Shown piece by piece: positions 1-8,902 of a stretch of 64,000 nucleotides of DNA (position 1 is the first letter of the stretch; each line of letters opens with the position of its first letter). Both the position numbers and the translations under genes were made by a program. The notes under the pieces were generated by a model. It saw only the letters and a program-made list of their open reading frames with translations, did no database searches and was not told where the DNA came from. This DNA is from DASQYE01 sp035940775 (GTDB lineage Bacteria; Acidobacteriota; Blastocatellia; Pyrinomonadales; Pyrinomonadaceae), in assembly GCA_035940775.1 (NCBI GenBank), contig DASZEN010000059.1, forward strand, positions 1-64,000. Reading direction: 5' to 3'.

Positions 1-855
1 GAGAACGTGCGCGCGCTCGGCGACAACGCCATCGCGGTGGGCAAGAGCACGGTCGCGGCCAACACCGGCACGGTGGCCCTCGGCGAGGGGCACTCGGCGA
101 CCGGCGCCAACTCCATCGCCCTCGGCTACGGCGCGTCCACCTCGACCTCCGCCGGCTCGCCGCGCCTCGGCACGTTCGTCTTCTCCGACCGCTCCACAGC
201 CACGAGCTGCCCCCTCTACAGCAACGGCAGCACGGTTGACACCAACTGCCAGTTCCACCCGACGGTCACGAACTCCTTCAACGTGCGCGCCGTCAACGGC
301 TCGTTCTTCTACACGAACACGGCGCTCACCACGGGCTTCATCTTCAACAGCACGACGGCGACGATGACGCTCGGCAACAGCAAGCTCTCGATGAGCAGTG
401 ACGGCTCGACGACGCTCACCTCGAACTCGGGCGGGACGGCGGGCGTCACGCTCGCGGCGGGCGGCGGCTCATGGTCATCGCTCTCCGACCGCAACATGAA
501 AGCCAACTTCGCGGCCGTCAACCCGCGCGAAATCCTGCGCGGCGTCCTCGCGCTTCCGATCTCGACCTGGAACTACAAGTCGCAGGCCGCTTCCGTGCGC
601 CACATCGGCCCGATGGCGCAGGACTTCTTCGCCACGTTCAAAGTCGGCGAAGGCGACCGAACAATCGCGACCATAGACCCCGACGGCGTGGCGCTGGCGG
701 CCATCCAGGGCTTGCACGAAGAGTTGAAAGACCGCGACGCGCGGATCGACGGCCTCCAGCAGCAGCTCAAGCAGCAGCAGGAGCAGCTTGACGGCTTGAA
801 GAAGCTGCTCTGCCAGGATCACGCGGACGCACCCGTCTGCAAAGTAAGCAATTAA
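1..855 (+). CDS. Surface/tail-fibre-like protein with C-terminal S74 chaperone domain (5' partial)
   Basis: The frame is open to the window edge, so the N-terminus is missing; GTG at 7 is only an internal codon. The first ~45 visible residues carry YadA-head-like repeats (ALGDNAIAVG, VALGEGHSATG, SIALGYGAS), typical of trimeric adhesins and phage tail fibres. The last ~125 residues match the peptidase S74 intramolecular chaperone: S-D-R-N-M-K places Ser160 and Lys165 (counted from the GTG) at the spacing of the self-cleaving Ser/Lys pair, followed by an IGPMAQDF block, a DPDGVALAAIQGL helix and a Gln-rich coiled coil. Known family role: the domain trimerises the upstream fibre and then cleaves itself off. 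A trimeric, surface-exposed or secreted fibre is inferred. It lies 9 nt before the next secreted protein gene and may be cotranscribed with it. Confidence 0.75.
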   Translation, partial: ENVRALGDNAIAVGKSTVAANTGTVALGEGHSATGANSIALGYGASTSTSAGSPRLGTFVFSDRSTATSCPLYSNGSTVDTNCQFHPTVTNSFNVRAVNGSFFYTNTALTTGFIFNSTTATMTLGNSKLSMSSDGSTTLTSNSGGTAGVTLAAGGGSWSSLSDRNMKANFAAVNPREILRGVLALPISTWNYKSQAASVRHIGPMAQDFFATFKVGEGDRTIATIDPDGVALAAIQGLHEELKDRDARIDGLQQQLKQQQEQLDGLKKLLCQDHADAPVCKVSN

Positions 856-864
856 GGTAAGCAA

Positions 865-3828
865 GTGAGTTCCATGCGCCACAACCTCATCACCATTCTG
901 TGCCTGCTGCTCCTCGTGGCGACGGCGCGCGCTCAATCCGGCCCGCAGTTGACGCAGGCGGTCGGCGCGGGCGGCGGCGGCACGAGCGCCTCCGGCCAAT
1001 CACAGGCCGAGGGCACGGTCGGGCAAAACATCACCGGCACGTCTACGGGCGGCTCGTTCCAGCTCGAAAGCGGGTTCTGGGCGGGCGCTGCGGCGCAGGC
1101 CCAGGCTCACCTCTCGGTCGATAACGTGACCGCCGTTTATGGCGGCACGATCAATCTGAAAGCGACGCTCTCGGCCACCGGAGCGAACGTCTCGGGCAAA
1201 CCCGTCACGTTTTCTCTTAATGGAACGAATCTCGGCACAGCCACGACCGATGCTAATGGCCTTGCCGTCTTCAATAATGTCAGCCTCGGCGGAGTTAACG
1301 CGGGCACTTATGCTACCGGCATCTCGGCAGGATTTGCGGGCGACATTGGATTAACCGCCAGCAGCGGCGTGGGCCAACTGGTAATAACGAAGGCTGTTCC
1401 TTTGCTGGTGGTCGTCGGCGGGAGCTTCGTCTATGACGGTCAGCCTCACGCGGCGACCGCATCGGCGACGGGCGTCAACAACGAAGCGCTTGGGCCCATC
1501 TCTTTACTCTACAACGGCGCGGTCAATATTCCTGTCAACGCGGGGAGCTATGCGGTTACGGCCACCTTTGCGGGCGGTCAGAACTATAACCCCGTGACCA
1601 ATAATCAAAAGGGCATCGTCATCGGCAAGGCGAACCAGGCGATCACCTTCGCCGCTTTGTCTAATAAGATTTTCGGGGACGCGAACTTCACCGTAAGCGC
1701 CACGGCGAGTTCCGGCCTGGCCGTGAGCTTTGCCGCGTCAGGCAACTGCACCGTGAGCGGCACTTCAGTTCATCTGACGGGCGCAGGCCCCTGCACCATT
1801 AAGGCATCGCAGGCGGGCAACTCAAACTTCAATGCGGCGGCGGATGTCAGTCGGACTTTCATTATCAACAAAGCCGACCAGCACATCACGTTCGGCGCAA
1901 TCGCGAACAGGACTTTCGGCAATGCGGATTTCACTGTGAGCGCGACGACCGATGTCGCTGGCCTCAGCGTCACGTTCAGCGCGAGCGGTCAATGCAGCGT
2001 CAGCGGTGCGGGCCTTGTCCATATCAAGGGCGCAGGCTCCTGCACGATCACGGCGTCACAGGCTGGCGACAACAATCACAATGCGGCCGCGTCCGTTTCA
2101 CAGTCCTTCAGCATTGCCAAAGCGACGACGACCGTGAGCCTGTCTTCCTCTGTCACCCCGTCCGACCTCGGGCAGAGTGTAACCTTTACGGCCACCGTCT
2201 CGTCCGCGGCGGGCATGCCGACCGGAACGGCGCAATTCAAGATTGACGGCTCGAACGCTGGTGCGCCCGTGGCTCTGAATGCGAGCGGGGTTGCCACTTT
2301 CAACACCACGGCGCTTGCTGCCGGATCACACACCCTCGCCGTCAATTACGGCGGAGACGGAAACTTCAACGTCTCAACCGCCACCCTTGCGGGCGGACAA
2401 GTGGTTAACTCACAACCCTCTCTCTCGATCGACGACGTGTCTGTGACGGAAGGAAACTCCGGCGGCACTACGGCAGCTGTCTTCACGGTCAGCCTCTCGA
2501 CGGCCAGCAGTCTCACGGTGAAGGTAAATTACTCCGCGTCAAACGGAACCGCCACATCGGTCGCTGACTATCAGGCGACCTCAGGCACGCTCGTCTTCAA
2601 CCCCGGGGAATTGACCAGAACCATCACCGTGCCGATTAAAGGCGACACGGCGAACGAGCCTGACGAGGTCTTCACCATCCGTCTAACCAACCCGCACAAC
2701 AGTTCGCTTGCGCGAGCGCAAGCCACCGGAACCATTCTCAATGACGACGCGACGGGCTTCCAGTTCTCCGCATCGTCTTACAGCGTCGACGAGGACGGTC
2801 TGCACGCCATAGTGACGGTCAATCGTGCGGGCGATCTGTCGGCTCCCGCCTCCGTGGACTATACGACGAGCGACGACTTCGGATTGACGCCCTGCAATGT
2901 GACGAACGGGCTGGCTTCGCAAAGGTGTGATAACGCAATGGCGGTCGGCACGCTGCGCTTCGCCGCCGGAGAAAGTACAAGGACGATCTTCGTGCCCGTC
3001 GTAGATGATGTCTACGTCGAAGGGCCGGAAACCTTCCATATCACTTTAATCAATCCGGCTGGCGGCAGCCAGGGCTCGATCAGTACGGCCACCATCACGA
3101 TCATAGATGATGACAACGCAGTTGGAGTGCCCAACCCGATAGACCGCGCAGACTTTTTCGTGCGAGAGCATTACATAGATTTTCTCGACCGCGAGCCCGA
3201 GCCGACAGGATTGCAGGGATGGCTCGACATCCTAAACGGCTGCGGAACCACCGTCGCAGAGCCCTGCGATCGAATACACATCTCCTCGAACTTCTTCCGT
3301 TCTGACGAGTTCCAGATGCGCGGCTACTACATCTACAGGTTCTACAGGACGCTGGGCCGTAACCCGCGATACGCTGAATTTATGCCGGATTCAGCCAGGG
3401 TGAGCGGCTTCCTGACCCAGTCGGAGCTTGAGGCCAACAAGACCGCATTCGTGCAGGAGTTCATGTCGAGGCAGGAGTTCAAAAACAGGTATGACTCCAC
3501 CGTTAATAATCCTGCGGCTTATGTTGACGAGTTGCTTCAGGCCGTAGGCTTACCCGATCATTCGTCTAGAGGGGCGTGGATCGCCGGGCTGACAAATCAC
3601 ACGCTGACGAGGGCAAAAGTCCTGCGGGCGCTCGTAGAGAGCACTGACGTGTACCGCAAGTTCTACAACGCAGCCTTCGTAGTTGAGATGTACTTCGGCT
3701 ATCTCAGGCGAGACCCCGACATTCTCTACTTGCAGTGGATAAAGACGCTCAATCAGACGGACGATTACCGCACGCTGATTAATGGCTTCCTGAACTCTCA
3801 AGAGTATCGACAGCGTTTCGGCCCCTGA
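865..3828 (+). CDS. Secreted multidomain protein: Ig-like repeats, two Calx-beta domains, C-terminal DUF4214
   Basis: A signal peptide (MRHNLITILCLLLLVATARA) opens the protein. Next come an Ig-like domain (~90-175), an MBG-like repeat (YDGQPHAATASATGV, ~190-255), two near-identical modules beginning ITF(A/G)A (~258-415), a Big_3-type Ig domain (~420-510), two Calx-beta domains (~518-625 and ~632-750) with the usual TEGN and DDD borders, and a DUF4214 region (~760-987) with FVREHYIDFLDREPEPTGL. Calx-beta domains bind Ca2+ in known cases; DUF4214 occurs at the C-termini of extracellular proteins. The role is unknown; surface attachment is plausible. GTG at 865 is chosen because AAGG at 854-857 sits 7 nt upstream; ATG at 874 would also keep the signal peptide intact. 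Confidence 0.8.
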   Translation: MSSMRHNLITILCLLLLVATARAQSGPQLTQAVGAGGGGTSASGQSQAEGTVGQNITGTSTGGSFQLESGFWAGAAAQAQAHLSVDNVTAVYGGTINLKATLSATGANVSGKPVTFSLNGTNLGTATTDANGLAVFNNVSLGGVNAGTYATGISAGFAGDIGLTASSGVGQLVITKAVPLLVVVGGSFVYDGQPHAATASATGVNNEALGPISLLYNGAVNIPVNAGSYAVTATFAGGQNYNPVTNNQKGIVIGKANQAITFAALSNKIFGDANFTVSATASSGLAVSFAASGNCTVSGTSVHLTGAGPCTIKASQAGNSNFNAAADVSRTFIINKADQHITFGAIANRTFGNADFTVSATTDVAGLSVTFSASGQCSVSGAGLVHIKGAGSCTITASQAGDNNHNAAASVSQSFSIAKATTTVSLSSSVTPSDLGQSVTFTATVSSAAGMPTGTAQFKIDGSNAGAPVALNASGVATFNTTALAAGSHTLAVNYGGDGNFNVSTATLAGGQVVNSQPSLSIDDVSVTEGNSGGTTAAVFTVSLSTASSLTVKVNYSASNGTATSVADYQATSGTLVFNPGELTRTITVPIKGDTANEPDEVFTIRLTNPHNSSLARAQATGTILNDDATGFQFSASSYSVDEDGLHAIVTVNRAGDLSAPASVDYTTSDDFGLTPCNVTNGLASQRCDNAMAVGTLRFAAGESTRTIFVPVVDDVYVEGPETFHITLINPAGGSQGSISTATITIIDDDNAVGVPNPIDRADFFVREHYIDFLDREPEPTGLQGWLDILNGCGTTVAEPCDRIHISSNFFRSDEFQMRGYYIYRFYRTLGRNPRYAEFMPDSARVSGFLTQSELEANKTAFVQEFMSRQEFKNRYDSTVNNPAAYVDELLQAVGLPDHSSRGAWIAGLTNHTLTRAKVLRALVESTDVYRKFYNAAFVVEMYFGYLRRDPDILYLQWIKTLNQTDDYRTLINGFLNSQEYRQRFGP

Positions 3829-3945
3829 TCTCCGGAGAAAACGGCTTTCGCCCACCGATGTGATTGGTAGCAGATAAAATCCGTTATTAACCCATAAGAT
3901 TTCCGAAACAGCTTGACGGAGCCCCTCCTGCTCATAGTCAAGCCC

Positions 3946-5373
3946 TTATCGGGGGCCGGTTGCACGGATTGACAGTTCAGTTCCGCTTGCGATTTCCAGG
4001 TCATTACGTCCCTGGACGTAGACGGAGCCTACGCCCGCACCTGCGCCAATGACTGCACCGATGGCTGCGCCCTTACCGCCGCCGTGAATCGCGCCGATGA
4101 TCGCGCCGACGGCAGTCCCAATCGCCGCGCGCTCTGCCGTCCGGTTCGTCTGATCGCCGTCCTCTACGGTTCCTTCGTTATCAATACGCACCGTTTCGCC
4201 GTCGGGTGCGCGCACTGCCTCCGTCAATCCGGCGAACCTATATACCCTGCCGTCACGCATGCGTATGCGCTCATAGTTGAGCGACATCCCTGAACGGCCC
4301 GTGACGCGCCCGCTGCGACTCACATTGGTGACGTAACCCTCGATGATCGCGCCTTCGTATTGCGAAGGCTTGCGCACCGTCATCGTGAAGCGGTCGTGTT
4401 CGCGAGTCGTGCCGGTGGACAGGTTCTCGTTGAGCGTTGCCACCAGCAGCGTCCCGTTCGGGATGAGGAAATCACCGCCCGCGGCGGTACCGCTCCGAGC
4501 ATTCTGATAGTTCGGCCCGTCCTGGTAGATATTGAAGCGCGCCACTTCATCAGTGCGGTCATAGATGCTTTGAACCACGACGGGGCTGCTGAGCGCGGCG
4601 GCAGTAATCCGCCGCGTGACGCGCAGACGGCGACCTTTTTCCAACGCATCGAAGGTCACGGTGAAATCGTTGTTTTGAGCACCGGTCGAACTGACAGTCA
4701 GTTGGTCGCTCTTAAGCGTCGTCCTCACGCGGGCGATACTCCCGTCCGGAGAGCGCTCAACGATTTCACGTCCATCAGCCACGAAAGTGATCTGCGGCGC
4801 ACGCGAGGACGCAATCGTGACATAGGTGTTGCGCCGCTCAATGGCAAGCATGTCGGGTGATTCAAGCCGCGCGGTCAGAGCATCCAGCGTACGCTGGCGC
4901 ACGCTGGCGGAGATGTTAGTTGTGGCGCGTTCGGCGGCAGCACGTGCATCGTCACTATGCAAAGGATCGAGCCGATAGGTTCCAGTAAGGTTTTTATCCA
5001 GCTTCGCAATACGTCCGCCCGTTCTCCCTCCTTTCTCTTCAATCTGTTTTATCTCGTCCGCCCCTTTTTTCGTGGCAAAGGGGATAGGAAACCAGCCCAT
5101 ATTCTCTTTAATGGTGACACGTCTGCCATAGAGCCTGATTACCAAACGGCCCTTGGGGCCGCAGCGGAATCTTTCGCCCGGACGCAAGGGACGGCGTATT
5201 ACATCCTGTGGTTTCAGTTGGATTTCAGGTGCGTTTTCGCTCGACCGCCAATAGACGGGGCCGGTGATCTTTTCTATATATCCGATATTATCCTGGGAAA
5301 AGACGGACTCGCAGGGCACGAGCAATATCATCGTGACAATCAACAATATTTGCGACCGAGACCTATATCTCAT
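3946..5373 (-). CDS. FecR-like protein with glycine-zipper C-terminus
   Basis: 475 aa with an N-terminal signal peptide (about residues 1-26). Residues ~30-100 resemble a FecR domain (GYIEKITGPVYWR, then a GRLVIRLYGRRVTI beta segment). The middle has no family I recognise. Near the C-terminus the Gly/Ala-rich stretch AAIGTAVGAIIGAIHGGGKG and its continuation form a glycine-zipper-like hydrophobic hairpin, which suggests membrane insertion. The ATG overlaps the stop of the upstream CHASE2 gene by 4 nt, so the two are almost certainly translated together. Known: FecR domains sense or relay envelope signals, and FecR plus CHASE2 pairs are common in environmental bacteria. No sigma factor gene is adjacent, so classical FecI/FecR signalling is not supported here. 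Confidence 0.7.
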   Translation of the reverse strand: MRYRSRSQILLIVTMILLVPCESVFSQDNIGYIEKITGPVYWRSSENAPEIQLKPQDVIRRPLRPGERFRCGPKGRLVIRLYGRRVTIKENMGWFPIPFATKKGADEIKQIEEKGGRTGGRIAKLDKNLTGTYRLDPLHSDDARAAAERATTNISASVRQRTLDALTARLESPDMLAIERRNTYVTIASSRAPQITFVADGREIVERSPDGSIARVRTTLKSDQLTVSSTGAQNNDFTVTFDALEKGRRLRVTRRITAAALSSPVVVQSIYDRTDEVARFNIYQDGPNYQNARSGTAAGGDFLIPNGTLLVATLNENLSTGTTREHDRFTMTVRKPSQYEGAIIEGYVTNVSRSGRVTGRSGMSLNYERIRMRDGRVYRFAGLTEAVRAPDGETVRIDNEGTVEDGDQTNRTAERAAIGTAVGAIIGAIHGGGKGAAIGAVIGAGAGVGSVYVQGRNDLEIASGTELSIRATGPR

Positions 5374-6683
5374 TGCTGTCCCTCGCTACCACTTTTGAAA
5401 ATTCTACGAGTAAATATAGGCCGGACGTCGTTTTTTAGAAACTTCCAGAAGCCACCCGCCCAACCTTCAACTTTCGGGTGAAGTAAGAGCCCGGCAAACA
5501 CAAAAATGAAATCATCCCACAGCACGCGCGTGAAGTGAACGAACATGACCCCGACGAGGAACGCTGCCACCAGCACCAGTATTGTTAAGAAGCCTTGCAG
5601 CCAATGTGTATTCACATCGATTGTCGGCTGGTCTCTGTAGTAGAGGCGGATGCCCGTAATAACCGCAAGAATTATAAACGAGAGGAGAAGGTCTATGGCC
5701 CAACGGCCTTTAGTTGTCAGCTCGTAGAGCGCTGATTTGTACAGGGTATAAGTGGCACAGGCATGAAGGTAAACGCCGGGCAACGGTTGATCTCGTACCG
5801 GGACGTTGAATGGATCGGTGGCCTTTCCCAGAGTCCCGTCGCCGATAAGGACAACTTTATTCTTCAGGAGGTGGCCCTGAGCTTTGATGCCCGCAGGCTC
5901 TGTCGTTTGCAGCCTCGTATTCTCGATAACGTCCAAAGGGCTGTAATCGATCAGGAACTCGCTGACGTAATAATTGGGGCCAAGCTCTCTCTCTGAAAAT
6001 TGCTCTATGGCCCAGTGTAATGGCTCGGGAAGGTTTTCCTGAGGATGTTGAAAGGATGCGGCCAGCAGCGCACTCATGGTCGGGACTTCTTCTGAATTAT
6101 CGCCCGGTTTTATCCATCTCCACAGTTTTGTGCCGCCCGTATCGGGAATAAAAATACTCGCCGCCAGTGGCTTGTAGTCTGCAACTCCGAGCCACCGTTC
6201 CGAAGCATAGATTTGTGATCGCCTGATTCCGAGAAAGATCGGTATTCCCATCTTCTCACGAGTATCCAAACAATCCTGGAAGAATTTAGGATCATGCGGA
6301 GTGAGATAGCCTTGCTCGTTCGGAGAGAAATCAATATCAATTCCAATAGCGATGGGTTCCTGCTCCGCAATGGCGTTGACAAGATTAAATAGCTTATCGC
6401 GCGGGGTCGCCCTGTAGATTTGCCCGTCAATATTGAGCTGCTCGACTTCCAAATCGCTGATATCAACCAGGGCTACGGGTATCCGCCCCTCTGTGCTGTT
6501 GGCTATTAACCTTTGTTGCAGAAAATCGTATGCCGCTAACTTGGACTGCTTCCCCGGTCTCGTGTGTTCAAAAGCCCAGAGACCGACAACTATCAGGAAC
6601 GTGAGCAGGATTCCTACCCGCACGTCTCGCCATATCTTCCGAGTGCGTTTTTTTGTTTCCTCCGGTGATCGGGTGGTAGACAT
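5370..6683 (-). CDS. CHASE2 sensor-domain membrane protein without an output domain
   Basis: 437 aa. A TM helix at ~24-42 precedes a large extracytoplasmic CHASE2-type domain (~45-325), recognised from VALVDISD, AIGIDIDFS, KNKVVLIGDGTLGKATD and LPGVYLHACATYTL. Three hydrophobic helices follow (~330-405) and then a short basic tail. CHASE2 normally feeds a kinase, cyclase or diguanylate cyclase domain; here the protein ends after the membrane part, so no enzymatic output is encoded. The downstream FecR-like gene overlaps by 4 nt and is the likely partner. ATG at 6683 is preceded by AAGGAA 8 nt upstream. Function beyond sensing is unknown. Confidence 0.8.
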   Translation of the reverse strand: MSTTRSPEETKKRTRKIWRDVRVGILLTFLIVVGLWAFEHTRPGKQSKLAAYDFLQQRLIANSTEGRIPVALVDISDLEVEQLNIDGQIYRATPRDKLFNLVNAIAEQEPIAIGIDIDFSPNEQGYLTPHDPKFFQDCLDTREKMGIPIFLGIRRSQIYASERWLGVADYKPLAASIFIPDTGGTKLWRWIKPGDNSEEVPTMSALLAASFQHPQENLPEPLHWAIEQFSERELGPNYYVSEFLIDYSPLDVIENTRLQTTEPAGIKAQGHLLKNKVVLIGDGTLGKATDPFNVPVRDQPLPGVYLHACATYTLYKSALYELTTKGRWAIDLLLSFIILAVITGIRLYYRDQPTIDVNTHWLQGFLTILVLVAAFLVGVMFVHFTRVLWDDFIFVFAGLLLHPKVEGWAGGFWKFLKNDVRPIFTRRIFKSGSEGQQ

Positions 6684-7158
6684 GGGGAATTCCTTCTGAG
6701 AGGAAGTGAAGACACAAACTGCCGTCCATTAAAATGAGGTTAGGGCAGTTTGATCCCTGCAAGCTTATGTGAGCGAGGATGAACCGTGGTCAGTACAGTG
6801 AAATGAGCCATTTACACGATCACCGTTCTACACTTTTGAGATGGGTCAAACGGCCCTGAAGCCCGATCCGGAAATCCCTAGAAGCCCTTACAAGTGAGAA
6901 CAGGCTGGACTATATGCACAACAGCGGGTTGTGTCAATGGTAATCGCAATCCGAGGCCATTGACTTTTTTGATGAGCTTTTATCGCTACGAAAGGTCGTG
7001 CATCTTTAGAGCCTGGTGTGCGAAAGCCATCCATAACTCCACGGCCTATGGCCGCTTCAACAGTTCAGCATCGTCTTGATCACGATGAAAACTTCCGTGC
7101 AGTGGGGTTGCCTGATGATGAGACTATAAGGGTGGCTTTGAGAGCAGCAACGTAATTA

Positions 7159-7184
7159 GTACCAAAACGATTCCGGCGTCGGAA
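7159..7184 (+). repeat. Left copy of a motif repeated at the right edge of the RiPP-like locus
   Basis: GTACCAAAACGATTCCGGCG followed by TCGGAA. The copy at 11356-11380 reads GTACCATAACGATTCCGCTT followed by CGGAA. They share the frame GTACCA-AACGATTCCG-TCGGAA with one substitution and a small length change. Here the motif is not a full hairpin; the right copy is. Confidence 0.5.
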
Positions 7185-7512
7185 GAATAAGCTTTCCGCA
7201 AAAGATGACCTTGGAGGGATTATTGCACTCGGCTACGGCTCTAGGAAGAATAAAGATTCCGAAGCGATAGCATAAGCATTCCAGGAGTACATACCTTCCA
7301 GATCATACGGTTTTCACAGCCCCTTCTGGCAGTATATCTTCGTGATTAGGATTTGGCTGCGGCTGTGCCGGAAGCTTTGATGAACTCATTATGCAAATCT
7401 AGCGGGCATTTGCTTCACGCTCGCTGCCGTAAAAGGCTCGCCTTGAAACTCATTCGCCTGATGTTAGCAAAACATGAGCGGCACCTACTTTATTGAATGG
7501 ACTAAACTATCA

Positions 7513-7541
7513 TTGACTTAACCCTACATTAAGAGTATGGT
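7513..7541 (+). promoter_or_regulatory. Candidate sigma70-type promoter for the RiPP-like locus
   Basis: TTGACT at 7513-7518 and TATGGT at 7536-7541, separated by 17 nt, face the protease gene at 7759. The match to the -35/-10 consensus is good, but no transcription start is known. It would leave a leader of roughly 200 nt. Confidence 0.4.
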
Positions 7542-7737
7542 CACGTCGCTTCACCAAAGCCGCTGGCTAACTTCCGATCTGCGCTGGCAACGCATCTCGC
7601 CTGTAAAGCCTATCGTCAGATTCTTACCTCGTAGCAAACAAACCCTGGGGTGCCCATTCTTAACTGGTCAGTTTCCATTAAACTTTTGGAATACTGATCG
7701 CCAACTCGCTGGTTAATTCGGGCGTAAGGCTTTTCGC

Positions 7738-7753
7738 TTCCTTAGCTAAGGAA
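7738..7753 (+). promoter_or_regulatory. Perfect 16-bp palindrome covering the ribosome binding site of the protease gene
   Basis: TTCCTTAGCTAAGGAA is fully self-complementary and contains the AAGGA ribosome binding site (7748-7752), 6 nt before the ATG at 7759. It could be an operator for a dimeric regulator. As RNA it could pair between transcripts or partly hide the ribosome binding site. No regulator gene is adjacent. Confidence 0.45.
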
Positions 7754-7758
7754 ACCTC

Positions 7759-8634
7759 ATGACGCCGTTAGACCTGGTTGAACTCACACCATTGATAACC
7801 CGCACTAGCGGTAGACCTGATGTAACCATCGGGCTCATCGATGGCCCTGTGGCGATGAACCATCCTGACCTTGCCAGCCAGCATATCCGCGAGATCACTG
7901 GAAACGGAGGAGGTACTTGTACTCAGGCCAACAGTATGGCTTGTCTGCATGGAACCTTTGTCGCCGGAATTTTAAGCGCAAAGCGTGGTTCTTCCGCTCC
8001 GGCTATCTGCCCTGACTGCACTTTGCTGATTCGCCCCGTCTTTACAGAGGCAATCGCAGGGAATATGCAGATGCCGAGTGCAACCCCTCAAGAATTAGCG
8101 GTGGCGATTATCGAGTGTGTCGAGGCAGGCGCACGCTGCATCAACTTGAGCCTCGCGCTGGCACAACCATCTTCAAAAGGCGAACGTGAGTTAGAACAAG
8201 TGCTCGATCATGCCGCCAAGCGCGGAGTCATTATCGTAGCAGCAGCAGGCAATCAAGGAACGCTCGGTAGTACTGCCATCACGAGGCACCCGTGGGTCAT
8301 TCCAGTAGTTGGTTGTGACCTGCGAGGCAGACCAATGAACGAGTCAAATCTCGGAAGCTCTGTTGGGAGGCGCGGCTTGCGTGCCCCGGGCGAGGCCATT
8401 ACCAGCCTTAGTACCTCAGGCAAACCCCTCACGCTGGGAGGAACCAGTGTGGCAACCCCTTTTGTGACCGGAGCCATTGCGTTGTTGTGGTCAGCATTTC
8501 CCATGGCGACTGCGGCGCAAGTGAAATTTGCCATCACCCAGGCGTATGCGCCCAGGCGAGCTATGGTCGTGCCGCCGTTGTTGAATGCCTGGGCGGCTTA
8601 TCAATTCATGGTACCGGCGCAGGTGGGAAGGTGA
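7759..8634 (+). CDS. S8 (subtilisin) protease of the cyanobactin PatA/PatG kind
   Basis: 291 aa, essentially one S8 domain with a full catalytic set: Asp28 (GLIDGPV), His64 (CLHGTFVAG), oxyanion Asn165 (AAAGNQG) and Ser230 (GGTSVATPFVTGA). The LIDGPV start, the MACLHGT block and the CPDC pair (Cys84/Cys87) are features I associate with the PatA/PatG maturation proteases, which cut precursor peptides and, in PatG, join the core into a macrocycle. No signal peptide is visible, so it is probably cytoplasmic. The accessory domain fused to the protease in PatA/PatG is absent here and appears as a separate gene at 8903. It is first in a run of closely spaced genes; the next starts 4 nt after its stop. 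Leader removal from the nearby short peptides is inferred. Whether it also cyclises cannot be judged. Confidence 0.8.
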   Translation: MTPLDLVELTPLITRTSGRPDVTIGLIDGPVAMNHPDLASQHIREITGNGGGTCTQANSMACLHGTFVAGILSAKRGSSAPAICPDCTLLIRPVFTEAIAGNMQMPSATPQELAVAIIECVEAGARCINLSLALAQPSSKGERELEQVLDHAAKRGVIIVAAAGNQGTLGSTAITRHPWVIPVVGCDLRGRPMNESNLGSSVGRRGLRAPGEAITSLSTSGKPLTLGGTSVATPFVTGAIALLWSAFPMATAAQVKFAITQAYAPRRAMVVPPLLNAWAAYQFMVPAQVGR

Positions 8635-8638
8635 GTCT

Positions 8639-8857
8639 ATGAAAAAAGAGAAAGCCAAAGACGTTAAGACAGGGGACGAGCAACGTCTGCCACACCGGGT
8701 ACGCCTTCCAGGCTTCATCAATGACGAAGATGTAGGCCTCGGAAGTGTCGTCAAGCGAGTCACCTCGGCATTTGGAATCAGACCGTGCAGCGGGTGTGAA
8801 AAACGCGCCGCCAAGCTTAACCGATGGCTCGTGTTCACGGGTAGTCGCCGAAAATGA
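8639..8857 (+). CDS. Small CxxC protein of the PatG-like locus
   Basis: 72 aa, basic and hydrophilic. It has an RLPGFIND segment (~22-29), a DEDVGLGSVVKR helix-like stretch and a CSGC pair (Cys50/Cys53), then CEKRAAKLNRWLVF. ATG at 8639 is chosen because GAAGGTGAG overlaps the end of the protease gene just upstream. I do not know its function. The CxxC could bind metal or be redox active; CxxC pairs also occur in both neighbours (CPDC and CPTC), so a shared zinc- or thiol-dependent assembly is possible. The LPGF segment resembles the LPGFTAE of the short peptides downstream, so it could be a leader mimic, recognition element or substrate. Confidence 0.7.
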   Translation: MKKEKAKDVKTGDEQRLPHRVRLPGFINDEDVGLGSVVKRVTSAFGIRPCSGCEKRAAKLNRWLVFTGSRRK

Positions 8858-8902
8858 TCAACACTAAACAACTTATGATGAGAGTAACTGAGGAGAGTAG
8901 CT

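Larger units (their letters stand above)
6684..7758. other. Gene-poor intergenic region before the RiPP-like locus
   Basis: About 1.07 kb with visibly lower G+C than the flanks and no convincing gene; the 61-codon open frame at 6894-7079 has no recognisable features. The region holds a motif similar to one at the far side of the RiPP-like locus (7159-7184), two related GGAAGAATAA stretches (7181-7190 and about 7242), a good promoter match (7513-7541) and a palindrome just before the protease gene (7738-7753). It may be the edge of an acquired segment. Confidence 0.6.

Noticed and set aside
6894..7079. 61-codon open frame in the gap before the RiPP-like locus
   Set aside because: No ribosome binding site, no domain and unusual composition.
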